Origin: Alphaproteobacteria bacterium UBA4588
GTDB lineage: Bacteria; Pseudomonadota; Alphaproteobacteria; Puniceispirillales; Puniceispirillaceae
Direction: 5' to 3'
Length of the DNA: 5,890 nt
Assembly (NCBI GenBank): GCA_002387605.1
Contig: DGJU01000083.1
Location: 13,999-19,888, forward strand
The notes beneath the pieces were generated by a model, which made no database searches, was not told where the DNA came from, and worked only from the letters and a program-made list of their open reading frames with translations. Of this stretch, positions 1 to 5,890 are shown piece after piece. Each line of letters starts with the position of its first letter. The stretch's first letter is position 1. A program made the position numbers and the translations under genes.

Positions 1-117
1 CTATCACATCATAGTGGGTTATTTAAGGGGTGAAGCGGCATAATTCGTCTGGCCTTTTCATTTTTTTCCGCTAGAATTTATGGATTAGGTGTGTTAGTTC
101 ACCGACCAAGATCGTCA

Positions 118-145
118 TAGACCGTTTCGGTCGTATTTTTAAAAT
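118..145 (+). promoter_or_regulatory. Candidate acpP promoter
   Basis: The hexamers TAGACC (118-123) and TAAAAT (140-145) match the TTGACA and TATAAT consensus at 4 of 6 and 5 of 6 positions with a 16-bp spacer. Transcription would start near 152, leaving a leader of about 20 bases before the acpP ATG at 171. A second -10-like hexamer, TAGAAT at 72-77, has no convincing -35 partner. acpP is usually strongly expressed and often has its own promoter, which makes a promoter here reasonable. The assignment rests only on sequence resemblance in an AT-rich stretch. Confidence 0.3.
120..132. promoter_or_regulatory. GACCG-TTT-CGGTC palindrome before acpP
   Basis: A perfect 5-bp inverted repeat with a 3-base centre is followed by GTATTTTT, so on the plus strand it resembles a short intrinsic terminator for the gene upstream of the window (often fabG in this order). 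It also lies inside the spacer of the candidate acpP promoter, so it could be an operator half-site pair. A competing pairing, CGACC (103-107) with GGTCG (129-133), excludes the first. The stem is short and the role is undecided. Confidence 0.35.
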
Positions 146-170
146 TACTAATTCTCATTTGGGGGCTTCC

Positions 171-407
171 ATGAGTGATATTGCAGATCGCGTTAAATCA
201 ATTGTTGTAGAACATCTCGGCGTAGAGGCTGACAAGGTTGTAGAAGGCGCATCATTTATTGATGATCTTGGCGCTGACAGCTTGGATACAGTTGAACTAG
301 TCATGGCATTTGAAGAAGAGTTCGGTTGCGAAATCCCTGATGATGCTGCTGAAAAAATTCTGACTGTTAAAGATGCAGTTCAGTTTCTGGAAGCGAATGC
401 AGGCTAA
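171..407 (+). CDS. acpP: Acyl carrier protein (78 aa)
   Basis: Small acidic cytoplasmic carrier that holds growing acyl chains on a 4'-phosphopantetheine arm for fatty-acid synthesis and supplies them to lipid A and phospholipid synthesis. The attachment site is clear: the GADSLDTVEL segment (residues 34-43) contains the DSL motif with Ser37 as the modified residue. The length of 78 is the family norm, and the protein is rich in Asp and Glu with the expected four-helix pattern. The ATG at 171 is preferred over an in-frame TTG at 159 because the family begins MSDIA/MSDVA; GGGGG at 161-165 may serve as a weak ribosome site. fabF follows after 115 bp, the usual partner, with a stem-loop between them that could let acpP be expressed at a higher level than fabF. 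Identity is certain. Confidence 0.98.
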   Translation: MSDIADRVKSIVVEHLGVEADKVVEGASFIDDLGADSLDTVELVMAFEEEFGCEIPDDAAEKILTVKDAVQFLEANAG

Positions 408-479
408 TTAGCTTATCCAGACTGGCTGCCTTATTTTGGACGAATGATGATTATAAATCAGTCCACATGTAAAAGATTT

Positions 480-510
480 GCTGCACGCGTGTCATCTGCT
501 TGCGTGCAGC
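480..510 (+). other. Perfect 9-bp stem-loop between acpP and fabF
   Basis: GCTGCACGC (480-488) and GCGTGCAGC (502-510) are perfect inverted repeats around a 13-base loop; a G-U pair (489 with 501) can extend the stem. No U-run follows, so it is not a classical intrinsic terminator. It lies 12 bases before the first possible fabF start. Plausible roles are a processing or decay barrier that stabilises the 3' end of a short acpP mRNA, a partial terminator, or a brake on fabF translation. The structure is seen directly; its function is inferred. Confidence 0.6.
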
Positions 511-522
511 CAGCCATAAGAG

Positions 523-1803
523 ATGAGTGTTGAGATGATGCGTCGAGTTGTAATTACCGGCATGGGTGTTGTATCCCCTTTGGGAAATGGCCTTGCCCAT
601 AATTGGCAGTCATTGCTAGATGGTAAGTCTGGCATTGACCGTATCGAGGGTTTTGAGACATCTGATCTCGCCTGTCAGATTGCGGGTCAAGTCAAGCAAG
701 ATGGCAGTTATGCCAGTCTCGTGCTTGATGATTTCATTGAGCCGAAAGAACAGCGTAAACTAGATAAATTTATTCAGTTCGGTATCGTTGCTGGTATCGA
801 GGCCGTTGAGCATTCCGGCTGGAAACCTGATGATATTGAATCCCGCGATCGTACCGGTGTTATGATCGGCTCTGGTATTGGTGGGCTTCAGACGATTGTG
901 GAAACAAGCGAACTGCTCAATGAGCGGGGGCCACGCCGCATTAGCCCGTTTTTTATTCCCTCATCCCTGATTAATCTTATCTCTGGGCATCTCTCCATTC
1001 GCTATGGGTTTCGCGGACCAAACCATGCTGTTGTCACAGCCTGTTCCACCGGGGCGCATGCCATCGGTGATGCTGCCCGGCTTATCGCTTTGGATGATGC
1101 TGATGTTATGTTGGCAGGCGGCGCTGAAGCAGCTGTATGCCGGCTTGGGATAGCAGGGTTTGCTGCGGCGCGCGCATTATCAACCTCTTATAATGATAGG
1201 CCCACTGAAGGCTCTCGCCCTTATGATAAGGGCAGAGACGGGTTTGTGATGGGAGAGGGCGCTGGTGTTGTTGTGCTTGAAGAATTAGAGCATGCAAAGG
1301 CCCGTGGTGCAACAATCTATGGTGAGATTAAGGGCTATGGTCTGTCAGGTGATGCCCATCACATCACGGCACCTGCCGAAGATGGTAATGGTGGCTTCCG
1401 CGCTATGACAGCGGCCCTAAAGCGCTCTGGTCTGTCAGTTGGCGATATTGATTATGTGAATGCACATGGCACATCTACGCCGCTTGGCGATGTTATTGAA
1501 GCCAATGCCGTGCGGACCCTTTTTGGTGATGCTAAACATGATTTTTCTATGTCATCAACTAAAAGCGCAACCGGCCATTTGCTTGGTGCAGCTGGCGCTA
1601 TCGAGGCCATTTTCTCGACGATGGCGGTGCATCACTCAGAAGTGCCTCCCACATTGAATTTGCATGATCCAGAACCTCAGCTTGATGGTATGGACCTTGT
1701 GCCGTTAGTGCCGCGCAAACGCAAAGTCCGTAATGCCATGTCAAATTCATTTGGCTTTGGTGGCACGAATGCGTCGCTTATTATTGGTGAAGTGGACGCG
1801 TGA
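523..1803 (+). CDS. fabF: Beta-ketoacyl-ACP synthase II (KAS II)
   Basis: Elongating condensing enzyme of type II fatty-acid synthesis: it condenses acyl-ACP with malonyl-ACP, releasing CO2, and in E. coli it controls the C16 to C18 step. It has the thiolase fold. The nucleophile is Cys174 in TACSTG (172-177); the catalytic histidines are His315 in VNAHGTSTP (312-320) and His352 in KSATGH, with conserved Lys347; the glycine-rich GFGGTN lies at 411-416. All active-site residues are present. Length is 426 from the ATG at 523, against 413 in E. coli. The start is ambiguous: in-frame ATGs at 535 and 538 would give the family-typical MRRVVITG start, and the purine-rich AAGAGATGAG at 518-527 is better placed for these than for 523. 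The stop overlaps the mltG start by 4 bp, implying coupled translation. FabB is excluded by the close match to FabF and by the acpP neighbour. Confidence 0.96.
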   Translation: MSVEMMRRVVITGMGVVSPLGNGLAHNWQSLLDGKSGIDRIEGFETSDLACQIAGQVKQDGSYASLVLDDFIEPKEQRKLDKFIQFGIVAGIEAVEHSGWKPDDIESRDRTGVMIGSGIGGLQTIVETSELLNERGPRRISPFFIPSSLINLISGHLSIRYGFRGPNHAVVTACSTGAHAIGDAARLIALDDADVMLAGGAEAAVCRLGIAGFAAARALSTSYNDRPTEGSRPYDKGRDGFVMGEGAGVVVLEELEHAKARGATIYGEIKGYGLSGDAHHITAPAEDGNGGFRAMTAALKRSGLSVGDIDYVNAHGTSTPLGDVIEANAVRTLFGDAKHDFSMSSTKSATGHLLGAAGAIEAIFSTMAVHHSEVPPTLNLHDPEPQLDGMDLVPLVPRKRKVRNAMSNSFGFGGTNASLIIGEVDA

Positions 1804-2846
1804 GCGAAGCGCCACAGCAAAAAGATGCCGCAACGAGACCATCTGGCATTTTCACTGTTATCCGCCGCAGTTTTATTATCATTTCTATGTTTGCCTGTAT
1901 CGTTCTGGCTGCTGGCTATATGTGGAGTGATGTTATTCGCACTGCATCAGGCCCCCATTCACAAGCTGTGTTATTTGTTCTGGAAAAAGGCGCTGGAACA
2001 AATACGATTAAGCACAAATTATACCGCGCTGGTGTGATTGCACATCCCTTTCATTACTATGTCCATGCCCGCCTTCAGGGGCGCTCTTATGTGCCAAAAG
2101 CAGGAGAATATGAAATTCCTGCTGGAGCAAGTTTAGCCGATATTTCAACCCTATTTCATAAAGGGGATGTGTATCAACGCCGGCTTGTTATCCCAGAAGG
2201 GTGGCGGTCTTTCGATGTCATGGAGGCGATAAATCAGGCAGACGGCATGATATCTGTTATTTTGCGCCCGCCACCGGAAGGTAGTGTGCTGCCAAATACC
2301 TATTTTTATCATTATGGTATGGATAGGCGCGCCTTGCTGGCACAAATGCAGGCAATGATGGAAATGAAGCGCGCCGAAATCTGGGCTGCTCGTGCCGATA
2401 AGCTGCCATATAAAACGCTAGACCAGCTTGTTGTCATGGCCTCACTCATTGAAAAAGAAACTGGACATTCGGGAGAACGCGGACTTGTTTCGTCTGTTTT
2501 TGTGAACCGGCTTCGCAAAGGTATGCGCCTGCAATCTGACCCAACCGTTGCTTATGGATTTGCCAAAGACGGTATTGTGCCTATCACGCTTACCAAAAAA
2601 CATTTAGCATCACCGCATCGCTGGAATACCTATCGCCATAAAGGTTTGCCGCCGACACCCATTGCAAATCCAGGTGAGGATGCGCTGATAGCAGCAGCAC
2701 AGCCTGAAAAATCGAACTATTTTTATTTTGTGGCAAATGGTGCGGGCGGACATATGTTTGCAAAAACACTTGCCGAGCATAATCGGAATGTTAGAACATA
2801 TCGCAGTTACCTAAAACGCCAGAAGCAAGAGCAAGGTCAGGAGTAA
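1800..2846 (+). CDS. mltG: Endolytic murein transglycosylase MltG (YceG family)
   Basis: Inner-membrane enzyme that cleaves nascent peptidoglycan glycan strands, leaving 1,6-anhydro ends, and is thought to set strand length as a terminase. The 348-residue protein has a short cytoplasmic N-terminus with basic residues, one membrane segment at about 24-42 (FIIISMFACIVLAAGYMW region), then a periplasmic LysM-like part (about 55-125) and the YceG catalytic domain. The catalytic glutamate is Glu218 in ASLIEKETG (214-222), equivalent to the E. coli catalytic Glu. Other family blocks are LQSDPTVAYG (244-253), WNTYRHKGLPPTPIANPG (275-292) and GGHMFAKTLAEHN (316-328). The start is a GTG that overlaps the fabF stop as GTGA, with the purine-rich GGTGAAG at 1786-1792 as a possible ribosome site. 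The C-terminus is a hydrophilic Gln/Glu-rich tail. The gene is complete and ends 4 bp before gmk. Confidence 0.94.
   Translation: MSEAPQQKDAATRPSGIFTVIRRSFIIISMFACIVLAAGYMWSDVIRTASGPHSQAVLFVLEKGAGTNTIKHKLYRAGVIAHPFHYYVHARLQGRSYVPKAGEYEIPAGASLADISTLFHKGDVYQRRLVIPEGWRSFDVMEAINQADGMISVILRPPPEGSVLPNTYFYHYGMDRRALLAQMQAMMEMKRAEIWAARADKLPYKTLDQLVVMASLIEKETGHSGERGLVSSVFVNRLRKGMRLQSDPTVAYGFAKDGIVPITLTKKHLASPHRWNTYRHKGLPPTPIANPGEDALIAAAQPEKSNYFYFVANGAGGHMFAKTLAEHNRNVRTYRSYLKRQKQEQGQE
2839..2843 (+). promoter_or_regulatory. Ribosome binding site of gmk inside the mltG 3' end
   Basis: AGGAG lies 7 bases before the gmk ATG at 2851, within the last codons of mltG (Gln-Glu) just ahead of its TAA. It is the best Shine-Dalgarno match in the window, fixes the gmk start, and suggests gmk is translated well even though it shares an mRNA with mltG. 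Confidence 0.7.
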
Positions 2847-2850
2847 AGAT

Positions 2851-3471
2851 ATGATTGAACGGCGCGGGTTAATGCTTGTATTGTCATCTCCGTCAGGGGC
2901 AGGAAAAACATCTCTGTCTCGCCGTCTTCTTGATGTTGAGCCTGATATTGCACTGTCAGTATCGGCAACAACACGGCCCCGAAGACCAGGCGAAGTTGAA
3001 GGAAAGCATTATTACTTTCTGGCACCGCAGGATTTCAGCACCAACATCAATAAGGGCTATTTTCTCGAATATGCAAAGGTGTTCGGATATTATTATGGCA
3101 CGCCAGCTGAGCCCGTGAATGACAGGCTGAAGCAGGGGCGCGATGTATTATTTGATATTGATTGGCAAGGCACCCAGCAGCTAAAAGATGCAGCGCGCGA
3201 TGATTTGGTATCAGTCTTTATCCTGCCGCCCTCTACAGCAGAGCTAGAGCGCCGCCTGTTAAGCCGCGCCCAAGATAGTAAAGATGTGGTTGCGATGCGG
3301 ATGTCAAAAGCATCTGATGAGATGAGCCATTATCCGGAATATGATTATATTATTGTTAATCATGACTTGGATACTTCGGTTGACGCTATCCGTCATATTC
3401 TCAATGCTGAAAGACTGAAACGCGAACGCCAGCTTGGTCTTCCCAATTTCGTAAAATCACTTAGTCAGTAG
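2851..3471 (+). CDS. gmk: Guanylate kinase
   Basis: Cytoplasmic enzyme that phosphorylates GMP to GDP with ATP; it is essential for GTP, dGTP and (p)ppGpp supply. The 206-residue length is normal. The P-loop SPSGAGKT (13-20) carries Lys19; the GMP-binding region includes SATTRPRRPGE (38-48) and the GYFLEYAKVFGYYYGTP block (69-85); FDIDWQGTQQL (101-111) is the Walker B-like strand; the lid and final core follow with RMSKASDEM (150-158) and YDYIIVNHDL (164-173). All are intact. The gene starts 4 bp after the mltG stop with a good ribosome site and is last in its block, ending 22 bp from the converging rsmA stop. In Rhizobiales and Caulobacter a yicC-family gene commonly sits between mltG and gmk; there is no room for it here. 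Confidence 0.97.
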   Translation: MIERRGLMLVLSSPSGAGKTSLSRRLLDVEPDIALSVSATTRPRRPGEVEGKHYYFLAPQDFSTNINKGYFLEYAKVFGYYYGTPAEPVNDRLKQGRDVLFDIDWQGTQQLKDAARDDLVSVFILPPSTAELERRLLSRAQDSKDVVAMRMSKASDEMSHYPEYDYIIVNHDLDTSVDAIRHILNAERLKRERQLGLPNFVKSLSQ

Positions 3472-3493
3472 GCTTGTTAAACCAAGGCTGGCC
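3472..3493. other. Convergent junction gmk / rsmA
   Basis: Only 22 bp separate the stops of the two facing operons. I see no strong hairpin followed by a T-run for either direction here; the nearest pairing, GCTTG (3472-3476) with CAAGC (3502-3506), is short with a 25-base loop and extends into rsmA. Transcripts from either side would therefore be expected to run into the opposite gene unless Rho or structures inside the coding ends stop them. Confidence 0.5.
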
Positions 3494-4348
3494 TTATTTA
3501 TCAAGCAGCCCTGCTGGCCCAAGGCGGCGTGCAAGCGCACAAAAAGCCTCTACGGGAATCTCTTGCGGGCGCGCTGACGCTTCAATGCCGACATCAGCAA
3601 GCATTGTCTCCCCACCATATTGTTTGAATGATGCCCGCAGCATTTTTCGGCGCTGGCCAAAAGCAATGGCTGTTACAGCCTCAAGATGGTGTTGCTCACA
3701 AGGCGCAAGTGGTGCTGCCCGCGGAATAATCCTGACAATTGATGAGGTGACCTTTGGCGGCGGCGTAAAGGCAGCTGCGGGCACATCAAAAACAAGCTCA
3801 GTTTCAGCGCGCCATTGTGTGATCACCGACAGCCTGCCATAGGCTGAGCTTCCATGCGGGGCTGTAATCCGCATGGCGACTTCGCGCTGGAACATCAGGC
3901 TCATCGCGGTAAAGGCATCAGCATGCTTTAACCACGATAAGAGCAAAGGCGTTGCAATATTATAAGGTAGGTTGGCAACAATCTGGCGTGGGGCGCTGCC
4001 ATAAGTCCATAACGGCGCCTTCAGAGCATCCTCTTCTATCACCTCAAGCTGGCCTTCGGCTGCGTCAATTAAATGGGTGAGAAAAGCAGTTGCACGCCGG
4101 TCCTTTTCAACAGCGATGATATGGGCATCTCCTTCAAGCAGAAGGGCACGTGTTAAGCCGCCAGGACCAGGGCCAACTTCGATGATTGTGCCAGTAAGCG
4201 GGGCTGCGGTACGCGCAATACGGCTGGTTAAATTAAGATCGAACAGAAAATTCTGACCAAGCGACTTGCGGGCTTGCAAATCTGTTTGTGCCATTAAGTC
4301 GCGCAAGGATGGCAGAGCCGCGATATTTTGTTTTATTCTATCCATCAT
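3494..4348 (-). CDS. rsmA: 16S rRNA (adenine1518-N6/adenine1519-N6)-dimethyltransferase
   Basis: Uses S-adenosylmethionine to dimethylate the two adjacent adenines in the loop of helix 45 of 16S rRNA during late 30S assembly (KsgA, the kasugamycin-sensitivity enzyme). The 284-residue protein has the family blocks in order: KSLGQNFL (28-35), SAM-binding motif I EVGPGPGGLT (57-66), the acidic ribose contact in AVEKD (79-83), acidic Asp107 in EEDAL, catalytic motif IV NLPY (126-129), FTPPPKVTSSIVRI (194-207) and the C-terminal FGQRRKMLR (230-238). The N-terminal LPSLRDLM extension is typical of Alphaproteobacteria. The start ATG overlaps the pdxA stop as ATGA (4-bp overlap), pointing to translational coupling; the next codon is also ATG and could be used. 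rsmA following pdxA is a widely conserved pairing. Confidence 0.96.
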   Translation of the reverse strand: MMDRIKQNIAALPSLRDLMAQTDLQARKSLGQNFLFDLNLTSRIARTAAPLTGTIIEVGPGPGGLTRALLLEGDAHIIAVEKDRRATAFLTHLIDAAEGQLEVIEEDALKAPLWTYGSAPRQIVANLPYNIATPLLLSWLKHADAFTAMSLMFQREVAMRITAPHGSSAYGRLSVITQWRAETELVFDVPAAAFTPPPKVTSSIVRIIPRAAPLAPCEQHHLEAVTAIAFGQRRKMLRASFKQYGGETMLADVGIEASARPQEIPVEAFCALARRLGPAGLLDK

Positions 4349-5370
4349 TGCCCCGGAACAGAGCTGTGCTGAGGGCCAGCTATTTGGCCAACTATCTGGC
4401 CTGCCATCTGACCCGCCATTTTGACCGCTGCAATAAGACTATCGGGGCGGGCGGTGAACTGCGGGGCAATATCAAAGGCTGTTCCGTGGTCGGGTGATGT
4501 CCGAATGAAGCTTAAGCCCAGTGTTACATTCACACTATTGTGGAAATCGAGCGTCTTAACAGGGATAAGAGCCTGATCGTGATACATGGCGAGCACAATG
4601 TCATATTGTTCACGTGCTGCTTCATGGAACAGGCTGTCAGCGCTGTGAGGGCCGGTAATGGAAAACCCCTTAGCTTTTAAGGTGGTAAGCAGAGGCGTTA
4701 GCCTGTCACGCTCAAAACCACCAATATGCCCATTCTCTCCAGCATGGGGATTAAGTCCTGCAACGGCAATCCGTGGGTGGCTTAGCCCAAAGCGATGTTT
4801 TAGGTCCTTATCAATGATAGTGACAGTTTTGGTAATTGCCGCGTCTGAAATACTATCTGCAACTTCGCTAAGTGGAATATGGATAGTCAGAGGTACAATT
4901 TTTAGCTGATCATTTGCCAGCATCATAACTGGTGTTGCGGTGCCCGTATCCAGAGCTGCCAGAAATTCGGTATGCCCCGGATGAAGAAAGCCGGCTTCAT
5001 AGAGAACAGATTTAGCAATCGGGTTTGTAACAACAGCACTAAAATCATTATCCTTTGTCAGCGCAACTGCCCGTGAAATCGCCTCAATAATGGCAGGAGC
5101 ATTCCGGCTATCAGGGACTCCTGGCACAATATCTGCTGGCCAGTTCATTTCCAGCACCTGACAGGCCCCATCATCAGCATGTTTATCATGAGGGGTAAAT
5201 TTGATATCAAGCCCGCATTTCTGTGCAACGCTCGCAAGGTGGGTTATATCGCCCATCAGAACAATATTACGCAGGCCAGACGCAAAAGCGCGCACGGCAA
5301 TTTCAGGCCCGATGCCAGCTGGATCGCCTGGTGTTATCAGTGCGGGCTGATGGGCTATGCTGGACTGCAT
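4345..5370 (-). CDS. pdxA: 4-hydroxythreonine-4-phosphate dehydrogenase
   Basis: Catalyses NAD-dependent oxidation of 4-phosphohydroxy-L-threonine; the product loses CO2 to give 3-amino-2-oxopropyl phosphate, which PdxJ condenses with deoxyxylulose phosphate in the DXP-dependent pyridoxal phosphate pathway. The N-terminal TPGDPAGIGPE (13-23) is the family signature. The three metal-binding histidines are His164 in TIHIPL, His209 in GLNPHAGENG and His264 in AMYHDQALIP; the FIRTSPDHGTAFDIA block (288-302) is intact. Length is 341 against about 329 in E. coli; the excess lies in the C-terminus, where MAGQ-MAGQ-IVGQ-IAGP (318-333) comes from a 12-bp tandem repeat, followed by a polar tail. The ATG at 5370 lies 1 bp after the surA stop, with AGAG upstream as a weak ribosome site, so translation probably depends on surA readthrough by the ribosome. 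Confidence 0.96.
   Translation of the reverse strand: MQSSIAHQPALITPGDPAGIGPEIAVRAFASGLRNIVLMGDITHLASVAQKCGLDIKFTPHDKHADDGACQVLEMNWPADIVPGVPDSRNAPAIIEAISRAVALTKDNDFSAVVTNPIAKSVLYEAGFLHPGHTEFLAALDTGTATPVMMLANDQLKIVPLTIHIPLSEVADSISDAAITKTVTIIDKDLKHRFGLSHPRIAVAGLNPHAGENGHIGGFERDRLTPLLTTLKAKGFSITGPHSADSLFHEAAREQYDIVLAMYHDQALIPVKTLDFHNSVNVTLGLSFIRTSPDHGTAFDIAPQFTARPDSLIAAVKMAGQMAGQIVGQIAGPQHSSVPGQ
4372..4419 (-). repeat. Four in-frame 12-bp tandem repeats in the 3' end of pdxA
   Basis: On the minus strand the units are ATGGCGGGTCAG (4408-4419), ATGGCAGGCCAG (4396-4407), ATAGTTGGCCAA (4384-4395) and ATAGCTGGCCCT (4372-4383), encoding MAGQ, MAGQ, IVGQ and IAGP. The first two differ at two bases; the later two have diverged more. 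The unit is a multiple of three, so copy-number change would keep the frame and only lengthen or shorten the final helix or tail of PdxA. It lies just before the rsmA start. Confidence 0.75.
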
Positions 5371-5371
5371 T

Positions 5372-5890
5372 CTAGTCTCTATATTCTATGATAGCATTAC
5401 GTTGTAAGCGCAGAAGGTATCGTCCGCCAAGTGTTGATAAAAGCTTATCAGCTTGTTTTGCTTTAAGCTGTTCAATATTAGGAATGGCCGCATCTGGATT
5501 GATCCGCTCGCATACCATGAAGACAACCATGCCTTCAGTGAAGGGTAGTGCGCGGCTCATATCGCCTGCGTTGAGGCCTTGAATTTCCTGCTGAAGTTGT
5601 GGTGACAGTGAGCCAAGCTGTAATTGTCCAAGAGAGGAGGGCAGGTTCGAGCCGAGGTCGTTATTGAGAGCCTTCATCTCAGCACAATTACGCAGCTTTT
5701 CTGTCTGTAATATTAGGCGTTCTGCCGCTGCTTTCTGGTCACCAGAGGATGCCTCCATCGTGAGCGGCAAAATAGCACGTGACAGGCTTATCATTGTCGT
5801 CTTGGGGTCTAGCATTCCGTTTGCACGCAAGCCCTCTTTTCGTACAATAACAATCTGATTATTATCAATGATAGGTGAGAGAACCGTGCC
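5372..5890 (-). CDS. surA: Periplasmic chaperone / peptidyl-prolyl isomerase SurA, C-terminal part
   Basis: The open frame runs through the right edge of the window, so only the last 172 residues are present and the start, signal peptide and N-terminal chaperone domain lie outside. A TTG at 5830 is in frame but is internal, since the frame continues for 20 more codons to the edge. The visible part holds a parvulin-like segment (about residues 70-135 of this fragment: LGQLQLGSLSPQL, then GDMSRALPFTEGMVVFMVCER) and the C-terminal helix ending GGRYLLRLQRNAIIEYRD, which matches alphaproteobacterial SurA-like proteins. SurA escorts unfolded outer-membrane proteins such as LptD through the periplasm. 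The position directly before pdxA and rsmA, the conserved surA-pdxA-rsmA order (lptD usually precedes it), supports the call. Sequence conservation of this tail is low, so the family call leans partly on context. Confidence 0.85.
   Translation of the reverse strand, partial: GTVLSPIIDNNQIVIVRKEGLRANGMLDPKTTMISLSRAILPLTMEASSGDQKAAAERLILQTEKLRNCAEMKALNNDLGSNLPSSLGQLQLGSLSPQLQQEIQGLNAGDMSRALPFTEGMVVFMVCERINPDAAIPNIEQLKAKQADKLLSTLGGRYLLRLQRNAIIEYRD

Noticed and set aside
1..30. Possible 3' end of fabG at the left edge
   Set aside because: No frame shows the expected FabG C-terminal sequence (NGG.A.I), so the left edge appears to be non-coding.
34..72. AGCGG (34-38) with CCGCT (68-72) around a T-rich stretch, as a terminator or leader hairpin
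   Set aside because: Five pairs around a 29-base loop is expected by chance, and the T-run is inside the loop, not after the stem.
437..465. TGGAC (437-441) with GTCCA (461-465) as a second stem after acpP
   Set aside because: Five-pair stem with a 19-base AT-rich loop is too weak to call beside the 9-bp stem at 480-510.
3487..3519. GCTGGCC repeated at 3487-3493 and 3513-3519 at the rsmA 3' end
   Set aside because: Only seven bases, part of it coding for rsmA; no third copy pattern or mobile-element structure around it.
3474..3842. 122-codon plus-strand open frame downstream of gmk
   Set aside because: It lies entirely antisense to the conserved C-terminal half of rsmA, has Ser/Ala-rich low-complexity composition and no recognisable family; it is a shadow frame.
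5179..5391. 70-codon plus-strand open frame opposite the pdxA start
   Set aside because: Antisense to the conserved N-terminus of PdxA, no ribosome site and no recognisable domain.
1..5890. A novel defence, mobile or biosynthetic system
   Set aside because: All substantial open frames are accounted for by seven conserved housekeeping genes in a known order, with only short gaps between them.

Overview
The window is a housekeeping segment of an alphaproteobacterial chromosome. The gene order acpP-fabF-mltG-gmk, facing rsmA-pdxA-surA on the other strand, is the arrangement known from many Alphaproteobacteria. The protein signatures agree: the SurA tail ends in an arginine-rich RYL..L.R motif, and RsmA starts with the LP.LRDLM...LQARKSLGQNFL segment. 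Base composition is moderate, not the high GC of Rhizobiales or Caulobacter. A marine or otherwise moderate-GC lineage such as SAR116 would fit, but that is only a guess.

Layout: bases 1-170 are non-coding leader upstream of acpP, with a small GACCG/CGGTC palindrome beside a possible promoter. A plus-strand block follows: acpP (171-407), a 115-bp gap with a perfect 9-bp stem-loop, fabF (523-1803), mltG (1800-2846, overlapping fabF by 4 bp) and gmk (2851-3471). After a 22-bp convergent junction comes a tightly packed minus-strand block, read right to left: the 3' part of surA (5890-5372, cut by the window edge), pdxA (5370-4345, 1 bp after surA) and rsmA (4348-3494, overlapping pdxA by 4 bp).

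Functionally, the plus block joins fatty-acid elongation (acyl carrier protein and KAS II), a peptidoglycan lytic transglycosylase that ends glycan strands, and GMP kinase. The minus block joins an outer-membrane protein chaperone, a step of pyridoxal phosphate synthesis, and 16S rRNA dimethylation. The genes within each block look translationally coupled and probably co-transcribed. Their shared theme is growth and envelope building, not a single pathway.

I found no mobile element, CRISPR array, RNA gene, toxin-antitoxin or defence module, and nothing that looks like an undescribed system. The items most worth a second look are small: the acpP-fabF stem-loop, an in-frame 12-bp tandem repeat forming the C-terminal tail of PdxA, the palindrome in front of acpP, and the absence of yicC between mltG and gmk.
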